A stretch of DNA of 64,000 nt from assembly GCF_004917065.1 (NCBI RefSeq), contig NZ_SSYA01000003.1, forward strand, positions 186,001-250,000. Reading direction: 5' to 3'. Shown here in pieces: positions 44,070-51,504 of this stretch; position 1 is the stretch's first letter; each line of letters opens with the position of its first letter. A program made the translations under genes and the position numbers. This stretch comes from Geomonas ferrireducens. GTDB taxonomy: Bacteria > Desulfobacterota > Desulfuromonadia > Geobacterales > Geobacteraceae. Under the pieces are notes generated by a model, which had not been told where the DNA came from, did no database searches, and saw only the letters and a list, made by a program, of their open reading frames with translations.

Positions 44070-44843
44070 TCAATCAGAAGGTGTCCGGCTTAGGACTTGA
44101 TACTTAGGATTGCCAGGGACTCGCTTAGCAGCTTTCTTGTTGCCAAAAAGGGAGCTGAGCAAGCAGTTCTGCGCTTCGACGCGCAAATCATGAATGTAAC
44201 TACTCAAGTCCATGTTCACTTCAGTGCAGGCTCTTGAGAGAACTTTCATAGCGGAAAGCGCTTCTTTATCAGGCATAGGTGGACACACCACTTTTGCACC
44301 ACCAAACTTATGTCTATCTGATTCCTCTATGTCAACCGGTAGAAACTGTAGCGCTAGACTGTTAAATTGGTTGGTCACGCCGTTAAGTTTTTTGCCAGTT
44401 TTAGATATTTCCTCTTTCATTCCATAGAACTCTGTAAATGCAATTTCATATTTATCCATCACTCCGATTACACCTGACAGCGTCCTGAGAATTTCTTGCT
44501 GATCGAACACAAGAGTAGGATACCGCTGGAGGATCGGATAAGAAGACTCAGTTTTCCCCTCTAACACCGCCTTTTGATCCTCGACTATTTTCATCTCGAA
44601 GAAAGATGGAAGTGTCAACACGGTAGCGTGTGCCTTTGACAAAGCAGACTCGCACATCTCTATCTTGTCCGCTATCTCTTTATAGATCGTCAGATGCAAC
44701 TCATCCAACTTGTTCGTCCGTTGGGCCAGGATCGTCTTTGCGAACTGCCGATTAATCTGCCAGGCTGCGATACCCACTGTAACAGGCACCATCAGGAGGG
44801 TAATAATCCAAGAATGTTTGTCCAACATCTCAAAAAACGACAT
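44070..44843 (-). CDS. membrane-anchored protein of unknown function
   Basis: The 257-residue product starts at 44843 after GGAAAGGGAAAC. One N-terminal membrane helix (about 12-30, SWIITLLMVPVTVGIAAW) is followed by a long, mostly helical cytoplasmic part. I do not recognise it. It is the only minus-strand gene in this part of the island and is divergent from the resolvase across the repeat-rich region at 44945-45064. Confidence 0.65.
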   Translation of the reverse strand: MSFFEMLDKHSWIITLLMVPVTVGIAAWQINRQFAKTILAQRTNKLDELHLTIYKEIADKIEMCESALSKAHATVLTLPSFFEMKIVEDQKAVLEGKTESSYPILQRYPTLVFDQQEILRTLSGVIGVMDKYEIAFTEFYGMKEEISKTGKKLNGVTNQFNSLALQFLPVDIEESDRHKFGGAKVVCPPMPDKEALSAMKVLSRACTEVNMDLSSYIHDLRVEAQNCLLSSLFGNKKAAKRVPGNPKYQVLSRTPSD

Positions 44844-44944
44844 TGAGTTTCCCTTTCCAGGTGTTAGGTGTGGCAGACATAACTCCGGCAGCAACCTACG
44901 CTATACAGCCTTTTGCTTGATATGTCCACTTTGCTACACATCGG

Positions 44945-45064
44945 ATGTGTAAAAACGGTATACCGTTAGGCCACGTTTTATGTACACACTTTTTATGTGT
45001 AAAAACGGTCCTTGTTATATTTTGTTGACACGCTGACTGAATGGTCTTAGAGTGTTTTTACACA
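44945..45064. repeat. repeated sites upstream of the resolvase (putative res/operator region)
   Basis: ATGTGTAAAAACGGT occurs at 44945-44959 and again at 44995-45009 (50 bp apart), and an inverted related copy AGTGTTTTTACACA is at 45051-45064. The first copy runs on to the palindrome ACGGTATACCGT. Such spaced sites are typical of serine-resolvase res regions and of autoregulation. Confidence 0.6.
45025..45053 (+). promoter_or_regulatory. promoter of the resolvase gene
   Basis: TTGACA (45025-45030), 17 bases, TAGAGT (45048-45053); the -10 overlaps the third repeat site, so the resolvase probably represses itself. Confidence 0.6.
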
Positions 45065-45086
45065 CTTTGTTGACTGGAGGGGATCA

Positions 45087-45647
45087 ATGGGACGGGTAAT
45101 CGGTTACAAGCGGGTAAGCAGCCTGGAGCAGAATCTGGAGAGACAACTTGAAGGCGTTGAGCTTGACGTTGAGTTCCTGGAGAAGAAGAGCGGAAAAGAC
45201 AGGGAGCGGCCTGAGCTGCAGAACCTGCTGAAAACTGCCTGGAAAGGCGACCACATCATGGTCCACTCCATCGACCGTCTTGCACGCAACATGGTTGACC
45301 TGCTGGGTATCGTGAAAGAGCTGGTAAACCGGGGCGTGAAGATCACCTTCGTCAAGGAAGGGTTGACCTTCACCGGGGATGAGAACGACATCTTCAAGAA
45401 CCTAATGCTGAAGATGCTGGGTGCGTTTGCAGAGTTTGAACGTGACCTGAGCAAGTCCAGGCAACGCGAGGGGATCGAACTGAAGAAGGCTGCAGGCGGG
45501 TACAAGGGGAAGGGCCGTAAGAAGTCGATCACCGATGAGATGGTGGCGAAGATCAAGGAGCGAGTGACGGCAGGCGAGAAGAAAACCAAGATCGCGGCAG
45601 ACTTGGGCATCTCCCGGGAGTCGATATACAAGCTGCTGAAGGCGTAG
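45087..45647 (+). CDS. serine recombinase (resolvase/invertase family)
   Basis: The 186 residues begin with the catalytic domain (GYKRVSSLEQNLERQL, nucleophile Ser near residue 11-12; HSIDRLARNMVDLL with the Arg pair) and end with an HTH (about 145-184, GRKKSITDEMVAKIKERVTA, KIAADLGISRESIYKLL). Length and layout match Tn3-type resolvases. AGGGGATCA lies before the ATG. It can resolve dimers or invert DNA of the island. Confidence 0.92.
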   Translation: MGRVIGYKRVSSLEQNLERQLEGVELDVEFLEKKSGKDRERPELQNLLKTAWKGDHIMVHSIDRLARNMVDLLGIVKELVNRGVKITFVKEGLTFTGDENDIFKNLMLKMLGAFAEFERDLSKSRQREGIELKKAAGGYKGKGRKKSITDEMVAKIKERVTAGEKKTKIAADLGISRESIYKLLKA

Positions 45648-45779
45648 TACCGAGGGGCTGGGTAATTCCCGTGCCTTTGTGCCGCCAGGGCTACGAAGGT
45701 AGACTTTATTTTGTTGCTCACCTTGACTGTTCCTCACAGCGTTACTATTTTTATCGAACATTTCAACGAGGAGGTGGCT

Positions 45780-46073
45780 ATGGGACAGGCAAAGAAAGAG
45801 TTGGAGGACCACGAAGCCAAGATTGAAGAAGCGAGGATGTACTGCAAGAACCTTGGTGCCATCAAAGAGTGTGACATCCACGAAGGGGAGTACAGAGACA
45901 CCTTACAGTATACCAAATACGAGGAGCTGACAGACGACATCCTCACCCACTACCCCGATGCCATAGAGACTTTTTCTGATCGCGACGACCTGGTGGAATG
46001 TGTAACGGATGTGATGACTACGACTGGGGATGATGACTGTGGCTACTGTGCGCGCTACAAGGAGGATGACTAA
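45780..46073 (+). CDS. small acidic protein of unknown function
   Basis: This 97-residue, strongly acidic protein starts after GAGGAGGTGG. It contains seven Cys spread along its length (YCKNLG, KECDIH, VECVTD, DCGYC and others) but no recognised motif. Its stop overlaps the next start (TAATG), so the two are coupled. Confidence 0.6.
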   Translation: MGQAKKELEDHEAKIEEARMYCKNLGAIKECDIHEGEYRDTLQYTKYEELTDDILTHYPDAIETFSDRDDLVECVTDVMTTTGDDDCGYCARYKEDD

Positions 46074-46393
46074 TGAAAGAGAAGGAACCAAGGATCATCC
46101 AGATAATACCGGCGGCAGGCTGGTATGCAGTATATGGTGAGGGAACCCCTGCAGAGGAACGGTCGCCACTTGCGTGCTGGGCGCTGACCAGCGACGGGGA
46201 GGTGATCGGACAGGTTCCGATTGAGAACTGCATAGACAACGCGGAGGATTTCAACAATTTTAGCAGGTATCGGCATGAGTCAGAGAGACCTTCAACGGAG
46301 CAAGACTCTCAACTAACTGAAGAGGAGCTTGCTGCAAAGAGAGCCTATGAGGAAGAGGCGGTTGCTGCCGCTGAAAAAGCACTAGGTCTATAA
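46073..46393 (+). CDS. small protein of unknown function
   Basis: The 106 residues have a beta-rich N-terminal half (IIQIIPAAGWYAVYGEG, WALTSDGEVIGQVPIEN) and an acidic helical tail with EEELAAKRAYEEEAV. Not recognised. Overlaps the preceding gene by one base, so it is co-expressed with it. Confidence 0.6.
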   Translation: MKEKEPRIIQIIPAAGWYAVYGEGTPAEERSPLACWALTSDGEVIGQVPIENCIDNAEDFNNFSRYRHESERPSTEQDSQLTEEELAAKRAYEEEAVAAAEKALGL

Positions 46394-46436
46394 ATTTCCT
46401 AATACAGTCTGAACATCATCCACGAGGAGAGCATTG

Positions 46437-46847
46437 ATGGAACACACTTTCAGGAGCCTGTGCGTAAGGCGTGCAGAATGCGGACGAGTAGAAGACATGG
46501 TAAAGAGCAAGTTGCACAACTTTCTGATCCCTACCCTTGCATCGATGTTGCAGTGCGGGGCTGACCTCCTAAAGGTCGAGGACTTAGCTTTTTCCCGCGT
46601 GGACGGAAAGGTTCTGGGAGCGTTCGACATCTCAATTAAGCTTCTTGACCCGATGACAAGCAACAGGCTAGATACGGCGACATTGACCGGGTTGCATGCT
46701 TCTGCCACCTCTGTAAGTGGTCCTGTCTTACTGGAACGTACAGGGTTTGAGAGTGCACCGTTTGCTCTTGGTGACCGGCTATCAGCGATCCTGGAGGACG
46801 CGATAGGAGAATATGCCAAAAATCTCGTACCCCCTCCAGGGGCGTGA
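46437..46847 (+). CDS. small protein of unknown function
   Basis: The 136-residue protein starts with ATG at 46437 after GAGGAGAGC. Nothing recognised; an N-terminal CVRRAECG could be a weak metal site. It continues the row of small genes after the resolvase. Confidence 0.55.
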   Translation: MEHTFRSLCVRRAECGRVEDMVKSKLHNFLIPTLASMLQCGADLLKVEDLAFSRVDGKVLGAFDISIKLLDPMTSNRLDTATLTGLHASATSVSGPVLLERTGFESAPFALGDRLSAILEDAIGEYAKNLVPPPGA

Positions 46848-46940
46848 GATGGTGATGCCTTACCGAACAATCGGGGAAGTTCCCAATGGAACGACCTATA
46901 CCATAGATTAGATAGAGCCTACCCTGCGAGGACGTGTGCA

Positions 46941-47348
46941 ATGAGGCTTCCTTCGGACCTGGAGATACTACGGCATATTTACGATACCTACCTGGAAGGC
47001 TTTCGCTCGTTTGATCCAGAGAACGCCACTAGGGGCAGCCGAACGTATGTTCCCATTGATATTCGGCAGATTGCTACAGACTTGGAGACTGACCCCTATA
47101 TTCTGTTTGGACGGCTGTACTATCACCTGGATCACAAATATCGGTATACTCAAGAGGATGGCTCGCTTGTGTTTCTGTTCCTGTTCAGTGCTGGAGAAGA
47201 TATACAAGCAAGGCACAGCATCCACTTCCCGTATCTCGCAAGCGTGGTATCTGAAAAGACGGTAGAAGATACACGAAGCAAAACAGCGATAGTGCTCTCC
47301 CTCCTGTCTCTGGGAGTTGCCATAGCATCCTTGTTCATCAAGCGATGA
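46941..47348 (+). CDS. small protein with C-terminal membrane anchor
   Basis: The 135 residues begin with a predicted winged-helix-like stretch (DLEILRHIYDTYLEGF, DIRQIATDLETDPYILFGRL), perhaps DNA-binding, and end in one membrane helix (SKTAIVLSLLSLGVAIASLF) plus IKR. Tail-anchored layout. A strong terminator begins at its stop. Confidence 0.6.
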   Translation: MRLPSDLEILRHIYDTYLEGFRSFDPENATRGSRTYVPIDIRQIATDLETDPYILFGRLYYHLDHKYRYTQEDGSLVFLFLFSAGEDIQARHSIHFPYLASVVSEKTVEDTRSKTAIVLSLLSLGVAIASLFIKR

Positions 47349-47390
47349 CGGCAAAAGCCGCGCCCGATCAACGAGCGCGGCTTTTGCCGT
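47348..47390 (+). terminator. Rho-independent terminator of the small-gene operon
   Basis: Arms 47348-47363 and 47375-47390 form a 16-bp perfect stem (GGCAAAAGCCGCGC type) without a T-run after it; the stem itself is A/T rich at its base. Confidence 0.75.
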
Positions 47391-47850
47391 CCCCCCCCCT
47401 TCCGCCTACAATCTGCCTCCACGTACCACCATACAGCCTGCCTCAAGGTAGGGGCACCATCCTTCCGCAACTGGGACAGGGAAGGCTCTCTGGTCAACTT
47501 CGTGGATGGCCTGAACTTGCACCGCAGTCACCTTACCGCGAGCCAGAAACCAGCGGTCCCCCTGGAGGTACGCATTAGAGGCGAAGGAGCGGCAGAGGTG
47601 GAAGAGGCAACAAGAAGGAAAAATCCCTAATCGAGGAGACTATCGCCAGGGAAGGGCGAAGAGGATCGAGCTGTCAAGATGACGGCCACGGAAGCTATAC
47701 GGGAGGTGATGCCGCGAGGCACACAAACAGAAAACGCCTCACCTAGTCCATCGGGTGTGGCGTTGTCGTTTGGGACGAAAAAGCTCTGCTTCTCTGCTTC
47801 ATGAGCACCGAAGCAGTCTCGGCCTTTTGGGAACCTCTAAGCCATCAGCT
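47391..47850. other. non-coding or decayed region with a ParB-like relic
   Basis: This 460-bp stretch between the terminator and the XRE gene has no intact gene. It holds the ParB-like remnant at 47463-47630; the rest seems decayed. Confidence 0.5.
47463..47630 (+). pseudogene. ParB/replication-protein-like remnant
   Basis: A 55-codon open stretch without a start codon reads FRNWDREGSLVNFVDGLNLH then RSHLTASQKPAV. The SLVNFVDGLNLHRSHLTASQ part closely resembles the helix that precedes the HTH in ParB-like and plasmid proteins (pattern SLNLHRRHLTESQR). The frame then ends, so it is a broken piece of such a gene. Confidence 0.5.
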
Positions 47851-48189
47851 TCAATTTTTGCGAGTGAGATTCGATACGATCTCAAGTACGCTACCACGCA
47901 AAGATTCTGGCACCTGCTTGAATGCCTTGAGCAGTCCCATCTCCTCTTCGGAAAGGCGATACACAGTTAGAGAGGATTCCTCAAAGAAGGCCGATGCTGG
48001 TACGTCTAGAATGCCAGCGAGTTGCTGCAATCTCGTAAGGTTTACCTTGGTCGTTCCCTTTTCGTACTTCTGGACCTGTTGAAAAGTAATCCCCAACTTC
48101 TCTGCGAGCTGTTCCTGGGTGAACCCCGCCAGCAGCCGAAACTCCCTTATTTTTTTACCGATAGCAGCGCTGTCCTGAACTGTATGCAT
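47851..48189 (-). CDS. XRE-family transcriptional regulator
   Basis: The 112-residue regulator has an HTH_3 domain at about 10-65 (REFRLLAGFTQEQLAEKLG, ITFQQVQKYEKGTTKVNLTR) and a short helical tail. The start at 48189 avoids a long upstream extension of non-protein-like composition. The region upstream contains a perfect inverted repeat (48267-48290). It is divergent from the two ImmA/IrrE-like genes, the typical XRE-peptidase arrangement of mobile elements. Confidence 0.85.
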   Translation of the reverse strand: MHTVQDSAAIGKKIREFRLLAGFTQEQLAEKLGITFQQVQKYEKGTTKVNLTRLQQLAGILDVPASAFFEESSLTVYRLSEEEMGLLKAFKQVPESLRGSVLEIVSNLTRKN

Positions 48190-48266
48190 ATTTTTAGCCC
48201 TTTGGGAGGGAGCATACAGCTGCAAGGTTGTGGGTGCCACGCACAAGTGGTAGATGTTGCCGTTGA

Positions 48267-48290
48267 TTATACAGCCAATAGGGTGTATAA
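48267..48290. promoter_or_regulatory. operator-like inverted repeat
   Basis: TTATACA (48267-48273) and TGTATAA (48284-48290), spaced 10 bases, lie between the divergent XRE gene and the 48392 gene. Confidence 0.55.
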
Positions 48291-48391
48291 AGCTGATTCG
48301 CCCCCAACGGGTAGCTCCCATTTGAAGGGAATCTGCGGACACGGTATTTTAGCAGTTGTTCGGTCGTGCTCAATAATCGGGTTGGTGCTCA

Positions 48392-49291
48392 ATGGATAAG
48401 AAAATAGAACTGAGGCAGAACAAGCCTACCATGCAGGCTTATAATGACGTAGTTGAGGCATATAACAGTTGTAATGATCCGATTTACCAGATGACCAAAG
48501 CATCTGCAGAAACCATAATGAAAGCTATCAATGATAATTTTTATTGCAAAAAAGCAAGTCATTACAGAAGCATTCTTTATGATTCAATGCTTGCTGTTGG
48601 AATGATTCCAGTTAATCCTGAAACAGGCAAACCATACATTTTGCGAGATACTGCCAATTTATTAGCAAATAAGACAAATAAATCTGTCGAATTAGTTAGA
48701 TCGATTGGCAAGTTCTACCAAAATGTTAGATATATGATTGAAGATTATGAACGCCCTGCCCGCCCGACGTATTTGACTCTAGAAAATTTGAGTGCTCTTA
48801 AAAATTCAGCTCCAAATGATCTAAAATGGTATCAAATGGTAACAGAACTTGAACTATATGCTAGAAATAACAATATTCTTAGACAGCAAATAGGGGCCAA
48901 GATTACAATTAATGGCAAGGCCCCTGACGAGCAGTGTAATGTCTTTATCAACTTTCTTGCAAAGAAGCACCCAGTTGACAAAGAGATAGTCTATGTCTTT
49001 GAAAATCTTGACTACATCTCCTTAAATGGTCGTACCGGAACCGCTGTCATGGTGGCCTCTAACGTAGGCCCTGTCAAGATCAGGGTAGCAGCTCTGGCGA
49101 TCAAGGCTAATATTGGTCTCAGAGGAGTTCTCCGAGCTTTGGCCCGTGAATATTGTCATGCCCTCCAGGAGTACCGAGACGGCCTGAATTATAAAGACCG
49201 CTTTGACATGAAGCTGATATTGGCTGCCGAACGTTTCAGTGAAGCAGAAATTGATGCTGCGATAGAAGCTGGATTACTCACTCTCGGTTGA
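48392..49291 (+). CDS. ImmA/IrrE-like peptidase paralogue with degenerate zinc motif
   Basis: The C-terminal part (about 186-299) is a paralogue of the next gene: KKHPVDKEIVYVFEN, VGPVKIRVAALAI, then AREYCHALQEYRDGL. Its HExxH motif reads REYCH, with Arg252 in place of the first metal His, while Glu253 and His256 remain. The first half (about 1-180) is unique, not recognised, and unusually AT-rich. It looks like a gene fusion or a domain that recruits a pseudo-peptidase. Such proteins usually cleave or sequester repressors; here the catalytic site is damaged. Confidence 0.6.
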   Translation: MDKKIELRQNKPTMQAYNDVVEAYNSCNDPIYQMTKASAETIMKAINDNFYCKKASHYRSILYDSMLAVGMIPVNPETGKPYILRDTANLLANKTNKSVELVRSIGKFYQNVRYMIEDYERPARPTYLTLENLSALKNSAPNDLKWYQMVTELELYARNNNILRQQIGAKITINGKAPDEQCNVFINFLAKKHPVDKEIVYVFENLDYISLNGRTGTAVMVASNVGPVKIRVAALAIKANIGLRGVLRALAREYCHALQEYRDGLNYKDRFDMKLILAAERFSEAEIDAAIEAGLLTLG

Positions 49292-49389
49292 CATAAAGTC
49301 GGGGATTCGATGGCATAATTCGCAATAAGTCGTCAGTCAACCAACCAGTCACAGGCAAAAGCTCCGGCGCACACCCGTAGGAGATTTAG

Positions 49390-49785
49390 ATGGTCGAGAT
49401 CAAGGGCAACCCCGCAGACATAGCTCGTACATTCATAGCTTGGCTATCCGAGAAGCACCCGGTGGCCAAGGACGTGGTCTATGTTTTCGAGGAGAAAGAG
49501 TACATCAGGTACGGTGGCACCAACAATAAGGGTGTCGCGTACTACAATGAGACCGGCCCGGCAAAGATCAGGATCGCGAACGTCATCACCCAGAAGAAGT
49601 ACGGTCTATTCTTCCACCTTCGGACCCTCGCTCACGAATATCGGCACATCCTCCAGCGCTACCGCGACAACCTGACCTACCGGGGAGGTCACGACCAGGC
49701 CCTTGAGATAGATGCCATCGAATTTGCCAACAAGGAGGTTTACGCCGCGCTTGAGGCCGGAATCGTTGATGTTACCCACTATTAG
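49390..49785 (+). CDS. ImmA/IrrE-like zinc metallopeptidase
   Basis: The 131 residues hold an intact HExxH motif, AHEYRHILQRY (H82, E83, H86), and a downstream E-rich helix LEIDAIEFANKEVYA with Glu106 and Glu111 positioned like the third ligand of ImmA/IrrE (pattern E...EAN.FA). Close sequence match to the preceding gene's C-terminal part shows a duplication. With an XRE regulator divergent upstream, a role in relieving repression by cleaving the regulator is an inference. The start follows GTAGGAG. Confidence 0.68.
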   Translation: MVEIKGNPADIARTFIAWLSEKHPVAKDVVYVFEEKEYIRYGGTNNKGVAYYNETGPAKIRIANVITQKKYGLFFHLRTLAHEYRHILQRYRDNLTYRGGHDQALEIDAIEFANKEVYAALEAGIVDVTHY

Positions 49786-50109
49786 CAGTGGCTATCACTA
49801 TGAACAAGCGTGCACAAGCGAAACCCACAAAAAAAAATTGACAGATTCGGAAAGTCGTGTTCTTCTAAAATAGTATCATGGGCGCCGCGTTGAGGCTCAC
49901 CCCCCCCCCTCACACACACAAGTCACCCGAGGCGTGGCACATCAAAATCGAAGGTATCGTGGAGCGCCACCGCAAATGGCGCTCTTTCTATTTCTAAAGT
50001 ACTAGTAATCGCTTCCGTTGTAGCGGCATAAATAACTGCAAACGTAAGGCGTGAGAAGCTGAAAAGCACACTCAGGCCTTTTTGCGTTCAAAATCCAAGA
50101 GGAGGTCAA
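49786..50109. other. intergenic region with terminator
   Basis: This 324-bp spacer has a terminator at 49962-49995 and a C9 run near 49903, with no believable gene. Its far end holds the ribosome-binding site of the 28-codon frame that follows. Confidence 0.5.
49962..49995 (+). terminator. Rho-independent terminator
   Basis: GAGCGCCA (49962-49969), loop CCGCAAA, TGGCGCTC (49977-49984), then TTTCTATTTCT. Confidence 0.75.
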
Positions 50110-50196
50110 ATGTTGAGGTGTTCCAGTTTTACCGTGCAGTTGAATGTTTCTTGTCAGGTAGCGCCAACCGTGCAGACGGGGGTGCGTTTTGCTTAA
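50110..50196 (+). CDS. 28-codon reading frame overlapping the peptidase start
   Basis: ATG at 50110 after an excellent AGAGGAGG site gives a 28-residue frame (MLRCSSFTVQLNVSCQVAPT and on) that ends at 50196, eight bases past the TTG start of the next gene. It probably serves as a translation-coupling leader; a functional peptide is possible. Confidence 0.45.
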   Translation: MLRCSSFTVQLNVSCQVAPTVQTGVRFA

Positions 50197-50908
50197 ACCC
50201 GTGTTTACGAAAGAGCATCGTTATGAGGTCTGTGTGCACGAAGCTGCACATGCTGTAGTTCATGCATTAGTAGGCACATACGTTCATAGCCTAGAAGTTC
50301 ACCCTTTGGACGTTGAGATGGGAAGTTCCTTCAAAAGTATGGGGGAAGAACCGCTTGAAGCGGCTGGAGTTTGTCGTACAAGTCGAAATCCGGTATGGAG
50401 ATTCCTGGAGTGGGATCAGGAGGAGTATTATATGAAGTCAGACGTTGATGGGTTCAGAGCCTACACAAAAATGATAGGGACCAATATTCCGAATGGTAGG
50501 AACGTGACAAGGCAGCTACGTCGGGAAATGCGAGGCTGGGTTTGTGCGGTAATAGCAGGGGATATTGCCACCCAGATTCTTGAGGGGGTAAAGGAAGGCG
50601 AGATTTACCTTGATTCTGCTGATGAAGAGTTTCCTTGCGACATTGACAAGGCATACGGTATATGTGGATTGCTTCCTTTCCGGTTTAGCAAAGAATTTGA
50701 TAACTTGGCTGAACAGACAGAGAGGATTTTGAGAACGCCAGAGGTATGGGGGAGAGTGTTGAATCTTGCAAACTTGCTAGAGGACAAGGGAGTTGTCGGA
50801 GAAGAGGAGATGATACCTTTTTTACCCCATCGCCTAAGCGATTGGCCCAAGGCTCCTCACCGGCAGACTGCAGCATCACTGCAACCGGAGTTCAAGCTCG
50901 CGGCGTGA
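50189..50908 (+). CDS. stand-alone FtsH/M41-like zinc peptidase domain
   Basis: The 239 residues begin almost at the catalytic helix: YEVCVHEAAHAVVHALVG, with HEAAH at residues 17-21, as in M41 peptidases. Later the segment VCAVIAGDIATQILEG followed by SADEEFPCDIDKAYGIC matches the M41 stretch that carries the third, acidic zinc ligand. There is no AAA+ ATPase domain, so any substrate unfolding would need a partner. The start is placed at TTG 50189, coupled to the 28-codon frame; GTG 50201 is possible. Confidence 0.65.
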   Translation: MLKPVFTKEHRYEVCVHEAAHAVVHALVGTYVHSLEVHPLDVEMGSSFKSMGEEPLEAAGVCRTSRNPVWRFLEWDQEEYYMKSDVDGFRAYTKMIGTNIPNGRNVTRQLRREMRGWVCAVIAGDIATQILEGVKEGEIYLDSADEEFPCDIDKAYGICGLLPFRFSKEFDNLAEQTERILRTPEVWGRVLNLANLLEDKGVVGEEEMIPFLPHRLSDWPKAPHRQTAASLQPEFKLAA

Positions 50909-50986
50909 TTCTCATGGAGACAACTACGAGTATCAAGAAGAGGTGCATTTTCTAAACCATAGCCGCTGTCAGCCCCGACACGACGT

Positions 50987-51030
50987 ACAAAGCCCTGCCA
51001 TGGAAGTTCATGGACCAGGGCTTTGTTGTA
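50987..51030 (+). terminator. terminator-like hairpin after the M41-like gene
   Basis: ACAAAGCCCTG (50987-50997) pairs with CAGGGCTTTGT (51016-51026), extended inside by CCATG/CATGG; TTGTA follows. Confidence 0.7.
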
Positions 51031-51111
51031 TCTGAGTTCACCTTTACCCCGCAGCGAAGAGCCTGCGGTCTAGGAACAGAAGCGTAACCAATCTAACCAG
51101 AGGAGGATAAC

Positions 51112-51504
51112 ATGCAGCAAGAGTTTAAATTAGTAATGTCAGCAGTCGCTGAAACGGGAAGGATTTATCGAGAGCTACGGACACAGATGGATTTCCACCA
51201 TGCAGCCATAGAACTGTGGCGCGACATAATAGGTCCCGCCAAGGAAGGTACTGCCTTGGCTTGGAAACTAAGTAGTCGGTGGGGCGTGAACGGGCTAGGG
51301 AGTGAGAAATTTAATGGTATGGCATTCCAGACGATTGTCGAGGCATACCGCCGTACCCTTGGCTACGAGCCTGGTTCGGTAGAAGGTGTCTCCGAAAATG
51401 AGCTTTGGTTTGATGTTTCTGAAATCACCCCGCATCAGCTATTGCAGATACTTGGGAATGGTCCGATCTACCTCGCCTTTAGGTGGTCCCGTGCACTACA
51501 GTGA
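51112..51504 (+). CDS. protein of unknown function
   Basis: The 130 residues are mostly helical (RIYRELRTQMDFHHAAIELW, MAFQTIVEAYRRTLGYE), with no recognised family. AGAGGAGG precedes the ATG. The stop overlaps the start of the polymerase-like gene by 14 bases, so the two are co-expressed. Confidence 0.6.
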   Translation: MQQEFKLVMSAVAETGRIYRELRTQMDFHHAAIELWRDIIGPAKEGTALAWKLSSRWGVNGLGSEKFNGMAFQTIVEAYRRTLGYEPGSVEGVSENELWFDVSEITPHQLLQILGNGPIYLAFRWSRALQ

